Of a stretch of 17,002 nt of DNA, positions 6,570-13,840 are shown in pieces (position 1 is the stretch's first letter; every line of letters begins with the position of its first letter). The position numbers were made by a program, and so were the translations under genes. The notes below the pieces were generated by a model that saw only the letters and a program-made list of their open reading frames with translations, searched no databases and was not told where the DNA came from. Source of the stretch: Streptococcus mitis (GTDB lineage: Bacteria; Bacillota; Bacilli; Lactobacillales; Streptococcaceae); assembly GCA_018364455.1 (NCBI GenBank), contig JAGZLW010000040.1, positions 1-17,002 on the forward strand. The letters run 5' to 3'.

Positions 6570-7858
6570 AAGTAAAGCAATTGTTTCTAGCAATACTGTT
6601 TGTGCTAAGTTGCTTGAGTTTATTTCTTATTTGGGAAAACAAGCAGATAAAGATTATTAGACTGGGTTTTTATTCTGATTCTAGTTGGGGAATTCCTACA
6701 GGGAATAACAGCTATGTACTAGATGAGGCTATTAAGAAATTTGAAGAGCTTCATCCAGGGGTTAAAATTGTATATGATTCAGGTATTCCTAAGGAGGAGT
6801 ATTCTAATTGGATTTCAAGTCAAATTTTAAAAGGTTCTGAACCGGATGTATTTCTATTATCAAGCGACCAATTATCTTTATTTGCATCAAAAGGTATTTT
6901 AAAAAACCTAAATTCCTATCTGTCTCAAGAAGATGCCTCTAATTTCTATGATGTATCTTTGCAGGCAGCAAAATACGGAGATGATTTATACGGTCTTCCA
7001 TATGAAAGCAATCCCATGTTGATGTGTGTAAATCAAGATTTACTTTTAAGAGAGGGTATTGAAATTCCTAAAGTAGGGTGGACACTGAAAGATCTATATG
7101 AGATTAGTAAAAAAATTACAAAAGATACCGATGGAGATGGAATCGTTGATCAATTTGGGATAACAGGATATAGTTGGAAAGAATCTCTAGCAGCCTTTGG
7201 TGTTACTATTTCTGAGAGTGGTATTCCTCGTATAGATTCGTCAGAAATGAAGGATGCTTTATCCTATATAAGGGAATTGAATCAATTAAACGGACGTTAC
7301 AAAGTAACCTATAAAGATTTTGATGAAGGGCATGTGGCCTTTTATCCAATGAGTTTGGCACAATATCGAACATATAAACCTTTTCCTTATCATGTGGCCA
7401 AATATACAAATTTTAACTGGACATGTATTTCATTGCCAACTACTAAGGAAGACATTCGTTCTACTGTAACAGATACTTCCTTATACGTGGTTTCTTCGCG
7501 TTCTCGCAATTCAAACCTTGCCGTATCGTTTATAGAATTTTTAACAATTAATCGTGAAATTCAACAAAATTTATTTAATAAGGGTCAAGGAAGCTCAGTA
7601 TTACCAGAGGTAGTAACTAGTTTGAAGAGTGAAGAGTTGATGAAGAAAGGAATGATTGGTCAGAATGCCTTAACGACTACTTCACTGGATTATATAATGA
7701 AAAATTCAATTACAACTATTTCAAAAGGAATAGATTCAAAATCATTGGTTGGAATAGAAGAAAGATTAGAAGCATTATCTATGGATGAAAATAACACGGA
7801 TATTGAAGGTAGTCTTATTAAGTTACAAAAAGAACTAGATATAGGAACCCTTAAATAG
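6566..7858 (+). CDS. levT: LevT-like membrane-tethered family 1 solute-binding protein
   Basis: The protein has 430 residues. A hydrophobic N-terminal segment (about 4-23) is followed by a MalE-type family 1 binding fold: FEELHPGVKIVYDSG, a stretch with EPDVFLLSSDQL, YGLPYESNPMLM, and DTDGDGIVDQFG, which looks like a calcium-binding loop. C16 lies in VLSC, close to a lipobox but with Leu at -2, so lipidation is uncertain; a plain membrane anchor is equally possible. The start overlaps the response regulator stop (ATGA). No ABC permease genes accompany it, unlike transport-type family members, so it probably senses rather than transports, like LevT of S. mutans. It closes the regulatory operon. 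Confidence 0.85.
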   Translation: MKVKQLFLAILFVLSCLSLFLIWENKQIKIIRLGFYSDSSWGIPTGNNSYVLDEAIKKFEELHPGVKIVYDSGIPKEEYSNWISSQILKGSEPDVFLLSSDQLSLFASKGILKNLNSYLSQEDASNFYDVSLQAAKYGDDLYGLPYESNPMLMCVNQDLLLREGIEIPKVGWTLKDLYEISKKITKDTDGDGIVDQFGITGYSWKESLAAFGVTISESGIPRIDSSEMKDALSYIRELNQLNGRYKVTYKDFDEGHVAFYPMSLAQYRTYKPFPYHVAKYTNFNWTCISLPTTKEDIRSTVTDTSLYVVSSRSRNSNLAVSFIEFLTINREIQQNLFNKGQGSSVLPEVVTSLKSEELMKKGMIGQNALTTTSLDYIMKNSITTISKGIDSKSLVGIEERLEALSMDENNTDIEGSLIKLQKELDIGTLK

Positions 7859-7868
7859 ATATCAAGAT

Positions 7869-7887
7869 TATTATTTCTTAAATAATA
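7869..7887 (+). other. AT-only hairpin after levT
   Basis: TATTATTT and AAATAATA form a perfect 8-bp stem around CTT. There is no T run after it and no GC in the stem, so it is at most a weak terminator or an mRNA 3' end protector. Read-through from the regulatory genes into the PTS genes remains possible. Confidence 0.35.
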
Positions 7888-7904
7888 CGAACATGGCAGA
7901 TGTC

Positions 7905-7965
7905 TTTATTGACATTTGTCATTTTTTTATTGACATTTATCAATAAACTTTTGTGACATTTAACA
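7905..7965 (+). promoter_or_regulatory. Three tandem operator-like boxes upstream of the PTS operon
   Basis: TGACATTTGTCA (7910-7921), TGACATTTATCA (7931-7942) and TGACATTTAACA (7954-7965) are direct repeats at 21- and 23-bp spacing, so they lie on nearly the same DNA face. The first two share 16 of 17 bases when extended to 7905-7921 and 7926-7942. The first box is itself a perfect palindrome, TGACA-TT-TGTCA. The third box is centred about 42 bp before the predicted start at about 8002, where class II activators bind. A phosphorylated LevR-like regulator is the obvious candidate ligand; that is inference. Confidence 0.7.
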
Positions 7966-7986
7966 ATTATAAAGTGAAGATAAGGA

Positions 7987-7995
7987 TGATAGAAT
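7987..7995 (+). promoter_or_regulatory. Extended -10 promoter of the levDEFG-like PTS operon
   Basis: TGATAGAAT has TG at the extended -10 position before TAGAAT (7990-7995). The hexamer 17 bp upstream (TTATAA) is a poor -35, which is consistent with dependence on an activator bound at the adjoining box. The predicted start is near 8002, followed closely by AAGGAGG (8007-8013). Confidence 0.55.
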
Positions 7996-8018
7996 AAAAT
8001 CAATAAAAGGAGGGAAAT

Positions 8019-8456
8019 ATGAAGTATTTGATATTAGTCAGTCATGGAGGGCTCGCAGAGGGATTGAAATCATCTCTTTCTATGTTTGCTTCGGATAAGG
8101 TAGATGATGTCATAGCGATTGGCTTAAAAGATGGAGAAAGTCTTGCAGGTTTTTCTGTAGAGGTCAAGAATGTTATTGCATCTCTGGATGAAAATGATTC
8201 GGTTCTTGTTTTAGCAGATATTGTTGGGGGAAGTCCTTTAACAACTGTTGCAACAGTATTAGAAGAATTTGGAAAATTAGAGAATGCAACTATTTTGGGA
8301 GGTATGAACTTAACAATGGCACTTACAGCAGTGGTGATGAAAGACATTCTGACTGGAAGTGAACTTGTTTCTACGATATTAAACGAATCATCATCGGCTC
8401 TACAAGAATTTGAAGTCGGATCAGATGATAATCTTAATGAAGAAGACGATATTTAG
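8019..8456 (+). CDS. levD: Mannose-family PTS EIIA (LevD-like)
   Basis: The protein has 145 residues, a stand-alone EIIA-Man fold (PTS EIIA type 4). The phosphorylated histidine is H9 in LVSHGGLAEGL; ADIVGGSP (about residues 67-74) is the second family signature. It accepts phosphate from HPr in the cytoplasm and passes it to EIIB. The C terminus ends in a very acidic tail (DDNLNEEDDI), echoed by that of EIIC. It is the first gene after the box-controlled promoter, with AAGGAGG five bases before the ATG. In S. mutans LevD also takes part in gene regulation. Confidence 0.93.
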   Translation: MKYLILVSHGGLAEGLKSSLSMFASDKVDDVIAIGLKDGESLAGFSVEVKNVIASLDENDSVLVLADIVGGSPLTTVATVLEEFGKLENATILGGMNLTMALTAVVMKDILTGSELVSTILNESSSALQEFEVGSDDNLNEEDDI

Positions 8457-8482
8457 TTATATAAGGAAAGGGATAAAAAATT

Positions 8483-8977
8483 ATGGTAGTAACATTTGTA
8501 CGAATTGACGATAGAATGATTCATGGACAAACAGTCACTAGATGGGCAAAAGAACATCCATGTGATGGATTAATTGCAGTAAATGACGCTGCTGCATCTA
8601 ATAAGGTTTTAATTCAGGCATATAAAGGTGCGTCAGATAAAAAAACATTTGTTTGGACAAAGGAAGCGTTTAAAGAAAAATCATCTAAAGTAACAGAATC
8701 GGATAGTAGATATTTTTTGATTACTAAAAATCCAATTGATATGAAAGAAATTTTAGTAGACCAGGGCTTTATTCCAGGAGATGTTAAAGAAATTATTGTA
8801 GGACCTGCTAACGATAGACCAGGTGCTATCAAGTTGGGAAATAATCAATCAATTACTCAAGAGGAAGCAGTTGCACTAGAAGCAATTGAAAAAGCAGGAT
8901 ATAAAGTTAGATTCCAATTATTACCAGATGTATCTATTGGCTATTGGAGTGATTTTAAATCAAAATTTGGATTTTAA
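8483..8977 (+). CDS. levE: Mannose-family PTS EIIB (LevE-like)
   Basis: The protein has 164 residues. The active-site histidine is H14 in RIDDRMIHGQTV, the signature of PTS EIIB type 4. The domain runs the full length: a central VGPANDRPGA and a C-terminal LLPDVSIGYW. It takes phosphate from the EIIA H9 and phosphorylates the incoming sugar at the membrane EIIC/EIID complex. A purine-rich AAGGAAAGGG precedes the ATG, 26 bp after the EIIA stop. Confidence 0.93.
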   Translation: MVVTFVRIDDRMIHGQTVTRWAKEHPCDGLIAVNDAAASNKVLIQAYKGASDKKTFVWTKEAFKEKSSKVTESDSRYFLITKNPIDMKEILVDQGFIPGDVKEIIVGPANDRPGAIKLGNNQSITQEEAVALEAIEKAGYKVRFQLLPDVSIGYWSDFKSKFGF

Positions 8978-8997
8978 TAATGAAATAAGGAGACAAA

Positions 8998-9843
8998 ATG
9001 ATGGAAATTTCTTGGATTCAAGCAGCTCTTTTAGGATTGTTTGCAAGTTTAGCATCGATGCCAGGTATGGGGGGATCCAGTATTGGTAACTATACTTTGG
9101 GGCGTCCATTAGTTGGTGGTTTAATTGTAGGTTTAATATTAGGAGATATAACAACAGGGGTAATCGTTGGTGTGGCTTTACAGGTATTATATATTGCCTT
9201 AGTGACACCTGGTGGAACTGTATCGGCCGATGTACGGGCAATTTCTTATATCGGAATTCCGTTATCTATCCTATTTGTTCATGCAAATAATATTTCAGGT
9301 GAAGTGGCGATTGCAGCAGCAGCAGCGCCAATTGGAGCCGCGGTTGGAACAATTGGAACTGTTTTATTCTATGGTACAGCTACTATGAACTTGCTTTGGC
9401 AACACATTGGATGGAAAGCTGTAGAGAAAGGTGATTTTAAGAAGTTATATGCTGTTGATTGGGTATATCCTTGGATTTCACATTTTATCTTTTCTTTCTT
9501 ACCAACAATGATTATTACAAAATTTGGACCAGATATGGTTGATCTTATGAAAGTATATCTTCCGATGGATGGTTTTGTAATGAAGTCTCTATTTACTGTA
9601 GGAGCACTCCTTCCATGTGTGGGTATTGCAATACTTTTGAAACAAATTGTTACAAAAACAACAGACTTTATTCCTTTCTTTGTCGGGTTCACGTTAGCAA
9701 AATCTTTAGGCTTGAACTTAGTAGCAAGTGGTGTTGTGTCATTAATTTTTGCAGTAATTTATTATGAATTAGAAGTTATTAAATCTGCCCGTACGACAGC
9801 AGTTGTCAGTGATATGGGATTTGATGAAGAGGAGGATATTTAG
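8998..9843 (+). CDS. levF: Mannose-family PTS EIIC membrane subunit (LevF-like)
   Basis: The protein has 281 residues, a polytopic membrane protein with about six or more hydrophobic segments. Family landmarks are the N-terminal GLFASLASMPGMGG, the GGLIVGLILGD segment, the ALQVLYIALVTPGG loop and a long series of alanine-rich helices. With EIID it forms the sugar channel. Two adjacent ATGs (8998 and 9001) are possible: AAGGAG (8987-8992) is five bases from the first and eight from the second. The C terminus is acidic (GFDEEEDI). The stop TAG is followed one base later by the EIID ATG. Confidence 0.92.
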   Translation: MMEISWIQAALLGLFASLASMPGMGGSSIGNYTLGRPLVGGLIVGLILGDITTGVIVGVALQVLYIALVTPGGTVSADVRAISYIGIPLSILFVHANNISGEVAIAAAAAPIGAAVGTIGTVLFYGTATMNLLWQHIGWKAVEKGDFKKLYAVDWVYPWISHFIFSFLPTMIITKFGPDMVDLMKVYLPMDGFVMKSLFTVGALLPCVGIAILLKQIVTKTTDFIPFFVGFTLAKSLGLNLVASGVVSLIFAVIYYELEVIKSARTTAVVSDMGFDEEEDI

Positions 9844-9844
9844 A

Positions 9845-10678
9845 ATGAGTCGAAAAAAAATATCAAGAAAAACATTGACAAAATCATTTCACCACTGGTT
9901 CTATGGACATCTGACATGTTTTTCTCAAGAACATATGCAAACTTTTGGATATTTAACTTCTATGCTTCCAATTGTAGAAGAAATGTATGATACTAAGGAA
10001 GAACAAAAAGAAGCTATGCAAACATACACAGCATTCTTTAATACTGAGCCGCAGTTGGGTTCTCTAGTAGTTGGGATAACAGCTGGTTTGGAAGAAGCGC
10101 GTGCAAATGGAGATGCCGTAGATAGTGAGACCATCAATGGAATGCGAGCCGGTCTAATGGGGCCTATTGCAGGTATTGGAGATTCACTTATTGTAGGAAC
10201 ATTAATTCCTGTTCTTTTGGGGATAGCTCTAGGTCTTTCTAAAGGAGGAAATATTTCTGGTGCAATATTCTATATTATTGCATGGAATCTATTAGTCTAT
10301 CTTGGAATGCGTTTTGCTTATTTTAAAGGATATGAACTTGGAGATAAAGCAGTAGAATTTTTAGTAGGTCCTAAAGGTCAGGCGCTAAGAAAATCAATTA
10401 GTGTTGTTGGTGGTATGGTCATAGGAGCTGTTGCAGCAACTTGGGTATCTGTCACTACGGCGCTAGAGCTGAAAAATGGAGATGGAGAAACATTTTTAAA
10501 CTTACAAGAAAAGATTGATGGTGTTTATCCAGGTCTTTTAACAGCAGGTTTTATTGTTCTATGTTGGTGGCTGATGGCTAAAAAGAAAGTTTCTCCAAAT
10601 TGGGTGATGCTATTATTGGTAGTTATTGCACTTGTAGGAGTAGCCTTAGGATTTTTCAATCCAGGATTGAAATATTAA
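9845..10678 (+). CDS. levG: Mannose-family PTS EIID membrane subunit (LevG-like)
   Basis: The protein has 277 residues, close to the usual EIID length. Signatures are NTEPQLGSLVVGITAGLEE and GLMGPIAGIGDSLIVGTLIP, followed by several membrane segments and a C-terminal hydrophobic helix ending FNPGLKY. I chose ATG 9845 (MSRKKISRK) because GAGGAGG lies about ten bases upstream within the EIIC end; an upstream in-frame start at 9803 would add residues unlike EIID and overlap EIIC. It is the last gene of the PTS operon: a terminator begins nine bases after the stop, and no DUF956 (levX/manO) gene follows. Confidence 0.93.
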   Translation: MSRKKISRKTLTKSFHHWFYGHLTCFSQEHMQTFGYLTSMLPIVEEMYDTKEEQKEAMQTYTAFFNTEPQLGSLVVGITAGLEEARANGDAVDSETINGMRAGLMGPIAGIGDSLIVGTLIPVLLGIALGLSKGGNISGAIFYIIAWNLLVYLGMRFAYFKGYELGDKAVEFLVGPKGQALRKSISVVGGMVIGAVAATWVSVTTALELKNGDGETFLNLQEKIDGVYPGLLTAGFIVLCWWLMAKKKVSPNWVMLLLVVIALVGVALGFFNPGLKY

Positions 10679-10686
10679 TAGTATGT

Positions 10687-10718
10687 AAAAAAGCAACGGT
10701 TTATAATCGTTGTTTTTT
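10687..10718 (+). terminator. Rho-independent terminator of the PTS operon
   Basis: The stem AAAAAAGCAACG / CGTTGTTTTTT (one G-U pair, loop of nine bases) ends in a T run directly after the EIID gene. Confidence 0.83.
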
Positions 10719-10880
10719 ATATATGCGTAATATAAGGATTTAGAGTTTCGGTATTTTTTATAAAAGAATTAACGAAAATACTAATTCCATAAATCATGTT
10801 CGTTAAAATTCTACATTATTAAAATGCAAAATTAGGATAAAGAAATTTATCTATTCATCCTCAGAAAGTCAGACTTTTTC
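10719..10880. other. AT-rich non-coding gap between the PTS operon and groES
   Basis: About 160 bp with no convincing open frame. The only structure seen is a weak interrupted inverted repeat (GAATTAACGAA at 10766-10776 and TTCGTTAAAATTC at 10799-10811). Nothing in it resembles a DUF956 remnant by eye. Confidence 0.5.
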
Positions 10881-10897
10881 CTTGACTATTTCTGACC
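10881..10897 (-). promoter_or_regulatory. CtsR operator overlapping the groESL -35 box
   Basis: On the minus strand the site reads GGTCAGA-AAT-AGTCAAG. It fits the CtsR heptad repeat RGTCAAA-NAN-RGTCAAA with one mismatch in each half. It covers the -35 hexamer, so bound CtsR would block the promoter. Confidence 0.72.
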
Positions 10898-10909
10898 AAG
10901 TGATACAAT
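10882..10909 (+). promoter_or_regulatory. groESL promoter
   Basis: The -35 TTGACT (10882-10887) and -10 TACAAT (10904-10909) are 16 bp apart, and TG precedes the -10 at the extended position. The start is expected near 10916, so the CIRCE element begins within the first few transcribed bases. Confidence 0.85.
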
Positions 10910-10920
10910 AGAACTATGGA

Positions 10921-10947
10921 TTAGCACTCGGGTGTAAAGAGTGCTAA
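10921..10947 (+). promoter_or_regulatory. CIRCE element (HrcA operator) of groESL
   Basis: TTAGCACTC and GAGTGCTAA flank a 9-bp spacer, a perfect match to the CIRCE consensus. HrcA bound here represses the operon until heat or misfolded protein draws off GroEL. Confidence 0.98.
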
Positions 10948-10977
10948 TAGTATCTATCTTATCATGGAGGAAAGCAG

Positions 10978-11262
10978 ATGTTGAAACCATTAGGAGACCG
11001 TGTGGTCTTGAAAATCGAAGAAAAAGAACAAACTGTTGGAGGTTTTGTCCTCGCAGGCTCAGCCCAAGAAAAAACAAAAACAGCCCAAGTTGTAGCTACT
11101 GGACAAGGTGTTCGTACCTTGAACGGTGATTTGGTTGCCCCAAGCGTTAAGACTGGCGACCGTGTCTTAGTTGAAGCCCATGCAGGTCTTGATGTCAAAG
11201 ATGGCGATGAAAAGTACATCATCGTTGGCGAAGCTAATATCTTGGCTATCATTGAAGAATAG
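10978..11262 (+). CDS. groES: Co-chaperonin GroES
   Basis: The protein has 94 residues, the normal GroES length. The N terminus (MLKPLGDRVVLKIEE) and the conserved core VKTGDRVLV are present, and the mobile loop region (about 16-32, TVGGFVLAGSAQEK) contacts GroEL. It caps the GroEL cavity in the cytoplasm. GGAGG precedes the ATG, and groEL follows after 15 bp. Expression is under the CIRCE and CtsR sites upstream. Confidence 0.98.
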   Translation: MLKPLGDRVVLKIEEKEQTVGGFVLAGSAQEKTKTAQVVATGQGVRTLNGDLVAPSVKTGDRVLVEAHAGLDVKDGDEKYIIVGEANILAIIEE

Positions 11263-11277
11263 AAGGAGAAAGTAAGT

Positions 11278-12900
11278 ATGTCAAAAGAAATTAAATTTTC
11301 ATCTGATGCTCGTTCAGCTATGGTCCGTGGTGTCGATATCCTTGCAGACACTGTTAAAGTAACCTTGGGACCAAAAGGTCGGAATGTCGTTCTTGAAAAA
11401 TCATTCGGTTCACCTTTGATTACCAATGACGGTGTGACCATTGCCAAAGAAATCGAGTTGGAAGACCATTTCGAAAATATGGGTGCCAAATTGGTATCAG
11501 AAGTAGCTTCAAAAACAAATGATATCGCAGGTGACGGGACTACAACTGCAACTGTTTTGACTCAAGCGATCGTCCGCGAAGGAATCAAAAACGTCACAGC
11601 AGGCGCAAATCCAATCGGCATTCGTCGTGGGATTGAAACAGCAGTTGCCGCAGCAGTTGAAGCCTTGAAAAACAATGCCATCCCTGTTGCTAATAAAGAA
11701 GCTATCGCTCAAGTTGCAGCTGTATCTTCTCGTTCTGAAAAAGTCGGTGAATACATTTCTGAAGCCATGGAGAAAGTTGGCAAAGATGGTGTCATCACTA
11801 TCGAAGAGTCACGCGGTATGGAAACAGAACTTGAAGTTGTGGAAGGAATGCAGTTTGACCGTGGTTACCTTTCACAGTATATGGTGACAGATAGCGAAAA
11901 AATGGTAGCTGATCTTGAAAATCCATACATTTTGATTACTGACAAGAAGATTTCAAATATCCAAGAAATCTTGCCACTCCTAGAAAGCATTCTCCAAAGC
12001 AATCGTCCACTCTTGATTATTGCGGATGATGTAGATGGTGAAGCTCTTCCAACCCTTGTATTGAACAAGATTCGTGGAACCTTCAATGTGGTAGCAGTCA
12101 AGGCACCTGGTTTTGGTGACCGTCGCAAAGCCATGCTTGAAGATATCGCCATCTTAACAGGCGGAACAGTTATCACAGAAGATCTTGGTCTTGAGTTGAA
12201 AGATGCGACAATTGAAGCTCTTGGTCAAGCAGCGAGAGTAACTGTGGACAAAGATAGCACTGTTATCGTAGAAGGTGCTGGAAATCCTGAAGCGATTTCT
12301 CACCGTGTTGCAGTTATCAAGTCTCAAATCGAAACCACAACTTCTGAATTTGACCGTGAAAAATTGCAAGAACGCTTGGCGAAATTGTCAGGTGGTGTAG
12401 CAGTCATCAAGGTCGGAGCTGCAACTGAAACTGAGTTGAAAGAAATGAAACTCCGCATTGAAGATGCCCTCAACGCTACTCGTGCAGCTGTTGAAGAAGG
12501 TATCGTTGCAGGTGGTGGAACAGCCCTTGTCAATGTTATTCCAGCCGTGGCTGATTTGGAATTGACAGGAGACGAAGCAACGGGCCGCAATATTGTTCTC
12601 CGTGCTTTGGAAGAACCTGTTCGTCAAATCGCCCACAATGCAGGATTTGAAGGCTCTATCGTTATCGATCGTTTGAAAAATGCTGAAGTTGGTACAGGCT
12701 TCAACGCAGCAACTGGCGAATGGGTTAACATGATTGATCAAGGGATTATCGACCCAGTTAAAGTGAGTCGTTCAGCTCTACAAAATGCAGCATCTGTAGC
12801 CAGCTTGATTTTGACTACGGAAGCAGTCGTAGCCAATAAACCAGAACCAGCAGCTCCGGCTCCAGCAATGGATCCAAGCATGATGGGCGGCATGATGTAA
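11278..12900 (+). CDS. groEL: Chaperonin GroEL
   Basis: The protein has 540 residues. It is collinear with GroEL throughout: the nucleotide-binding motif GDGTTTATVL with catalytic D86, the apical domain with DDVDGEALPTLV and KAPGFGDRR, then GGGTALVNV, and the C-terminal GGMM repeat end (MMGGMM). It forms the 14-mer that folds proteins in an ATP-dependent cycle with GroES. It is co-transcribed with groES, with AAGGAG before the start, and a terminator follows 33 bp after the stop. Codon use is biased like that of other highly expressed streptococcal genes and differs from the AT-rich cassette upstream. Confidence 0.99.
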   Translation: MSKEIKFSSDARSAMVRGVDILADTVKVTLGPKGRNVVLEKSFGSPLITNDGVTIAKEIELEDHFENMGAKLVSEVASKTNDIAGDGTTTATVLTQAIVREGIKNVTAGANPIGIRRGIETAVAAAVEALKNNAIPVANKEAIAQVAAVSSRSEKVGEYISEAMEKVGKDGVITIEESRGMETELEVVEGMQFDRGYLSQYMVTDSEKMVADLENPYILITDKKISNIQEILPLLESILQSNRPLLIIADDVDGEALPTLVLNKIRGTFNVVAVKAPGFGDRRKAMLEDIAILTGGTVITEDLGLELKDATIEALGQAARVTVDKDSTVIVEGAGNPEAISHRVAVIKSQIETTTSEFDREKLQERLAKLSGGVAVIKVGAATETELKEMKLRIEDALNATRAAVEEGIVAGGGTALVNVIPAVADLELTGDEATGRNIVLRALEEPVRQIAHNAGFEGSIVIDRLKNAEVGTGFNAATGEWVNMIDQGIIDPVKVSRSALQNAASVASLILTTEAVVANKPEPAAPAPAMDPSMMGGMM

Positions 12901-12932
12901 GCTTTCTATAGAAAACAACTTATAAAAAACAC

Positions 12933-12962
12933 AAAAGGAGGGAATGCCTATTCCTCCTTTTT
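12933..12962 (+). terminator. Rho-independent terminator of groESL
   Basis: AAAAGGAGGGAAT pairs with ATTCCTCCTTTT (one bulged G, loop GCCT), and the stem runs into a T run. Confidence 0.85.
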
Positions 12963-12985
12963 ATGATATTCACTTCTAAATTGAT

Positions 12986-13014
12986 TTGAGCTCTCCTAAC
13001 TTATATGATAAAAT
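12986..13014 (+). promoter_or_regulatory. queH promoter
   Basis: The -35 TTGAGC (12986-12991) lies 17 bp before -10 TAAAAT (13009-13014), with TG at the extended position. AGGAG at 13027-13031 precedes the ATG at 13038. Confidence 0.7.
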
Positions 13015-13037
13015 AAGACTATAAAAAGGAGAAGAAC

Positions 13038-13805
13038 ATGATCGATGTAGAAGAAATTCTGAGCAAGATGAACCCCAATCAGAAGATTAATTATGACCGT
13101 GTCATGCAGAAGATGGTACAAGTATGGGAGAAAAATGAGCAACGTCCAACTATTCTCATGCATGTTTGCTGTGCCCCTTGCAGTACCTATACTCTAGAAT
13201 ATTTGACTAAGTATGCAGACGTGACCATTTATTTTGCCAATTCTAATATCCATCCCAAGGCAGAATACCATAAGCGAGCCTATGTTACCAAGAAATTTGT
13301 CAGTGATTTTAATGAGCGGACAGGAAATACGGTCCAGTATCTAGAAGCTCCCTACGAACCAAATGAATATCGTAAGTTAGTCAGAGGACTGGAAGAAGAG
13401 CCTGAAGGTGGCGACCGTTGTAAGGTTTGCTTTGACTACCGACTGGATAAGACAGCTCAAGTGGCTATGGATTTAGGCTTTGACTACTTCGGTTCGGCTT
13501 TAACCATCAGTCCTCATAAGAATTCTCAAACCATCAACAGCATCGGAATCGACGTGCAAAAAATTTATACCACCCACTATCTTCCCAGCGATTTCAAGAA
13601 AAATCAAGGCTACAAACGTTCAGTAGAGATGTGTGAGGAGTATGATATCTATCGTCAATGTTATTGTGGATGCGTCTATGCAGCCCAAGCCCAGAATATT
13701 GACCTGGTTCAGGTTAAGAAAGATGCTACAGCTTTCTTGCTGGATAAGGATGTTGAAAAAGACTATTCCCACATCAAATTTACTGTTACGAAATTAGATA
13801 TATAG
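13038..13805 (+). CDS. queH: Epoxyqueuosine reductase QueH
   Basis: The protein has 255 residues of the DUF208/QueH family, which performs the last step of queuosine formation in tRNA by reducing epoxyqueuosine and replaces QueG in many Firmicutes. Visible signatures are the N-terminal MHVCCAPCS (C44, C45, C48), a CKVC pair in GGDRCKVCFDYRL and a C-terminal QCYCGC cluster. These cysteines include the ligands of the iron-sulfur cluster. The motif SALTISPHKNS is also typical. It stands alone between its own promoter and terminator, with no other queuosine genes adjacent. Confidence 0.93.
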   Translation: MIDVEEILSKMNPNQKINYDRVMQKMVQVWEKNEQRPTILMHVCCAPCSTYTLEYLTKYADVTIYFANSNIHPKAEYHKRAYVTKKFVSDFNERTGNTVQYLEAPYEPNEYRKLVRGLEEEPEGGDRCKVCFDYRLDKTAQVAMDLGFDYFGSALTISPHKNSQTINSIGIDVQKIYTTHYLPSDFKKNQGYKRSVEMCEEYDIYRQCYCGCVYAAQAQNIDLVQVKKDATAFLLDKDVEKDYSHIKFTVTKLDI

Positions 13806-13811
13806 AAATCA

Positions 13812-13835
13812 CCCCAGCTGTAAAGCTGGGTTTTT
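13812..13835 (+). terminator. Rho-independent terminator of queH
   Basis: CCCAGCT / AGCTGGG with a GTAA loop is followed by TTTTT. Confidence 0.88.
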
Positions 13836-13840
13836 AAAAT

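Noticed and set aside
7952..7965. cre (CcpA) site reading TGTGACATTTAACA
   Set aside because: It fits the outer cre positions but lacks the central CG needed for CcpA; the sequence is better explained as the third operator repeat.
9803..9844. Longer EIID beginning inside EIIC
   Set aside because: The added residues do not resemble EIID, and a strong GAGGAGG serves the ATG at 9845.
10766..10811. Interrupted inverted repeat GAATTAACGAA / TTCGTTAAAATTC
   Set aside because: The 22-base loop and mismatched arm in very AT-rich DNA make chance likely; no T run or known motif goes with it.
11509..12741. Several long antisense frames over groEL
   Set aside because: They are shadows of a strongly biased coding sequence, with no ribosome binding sites or recognisable protein.
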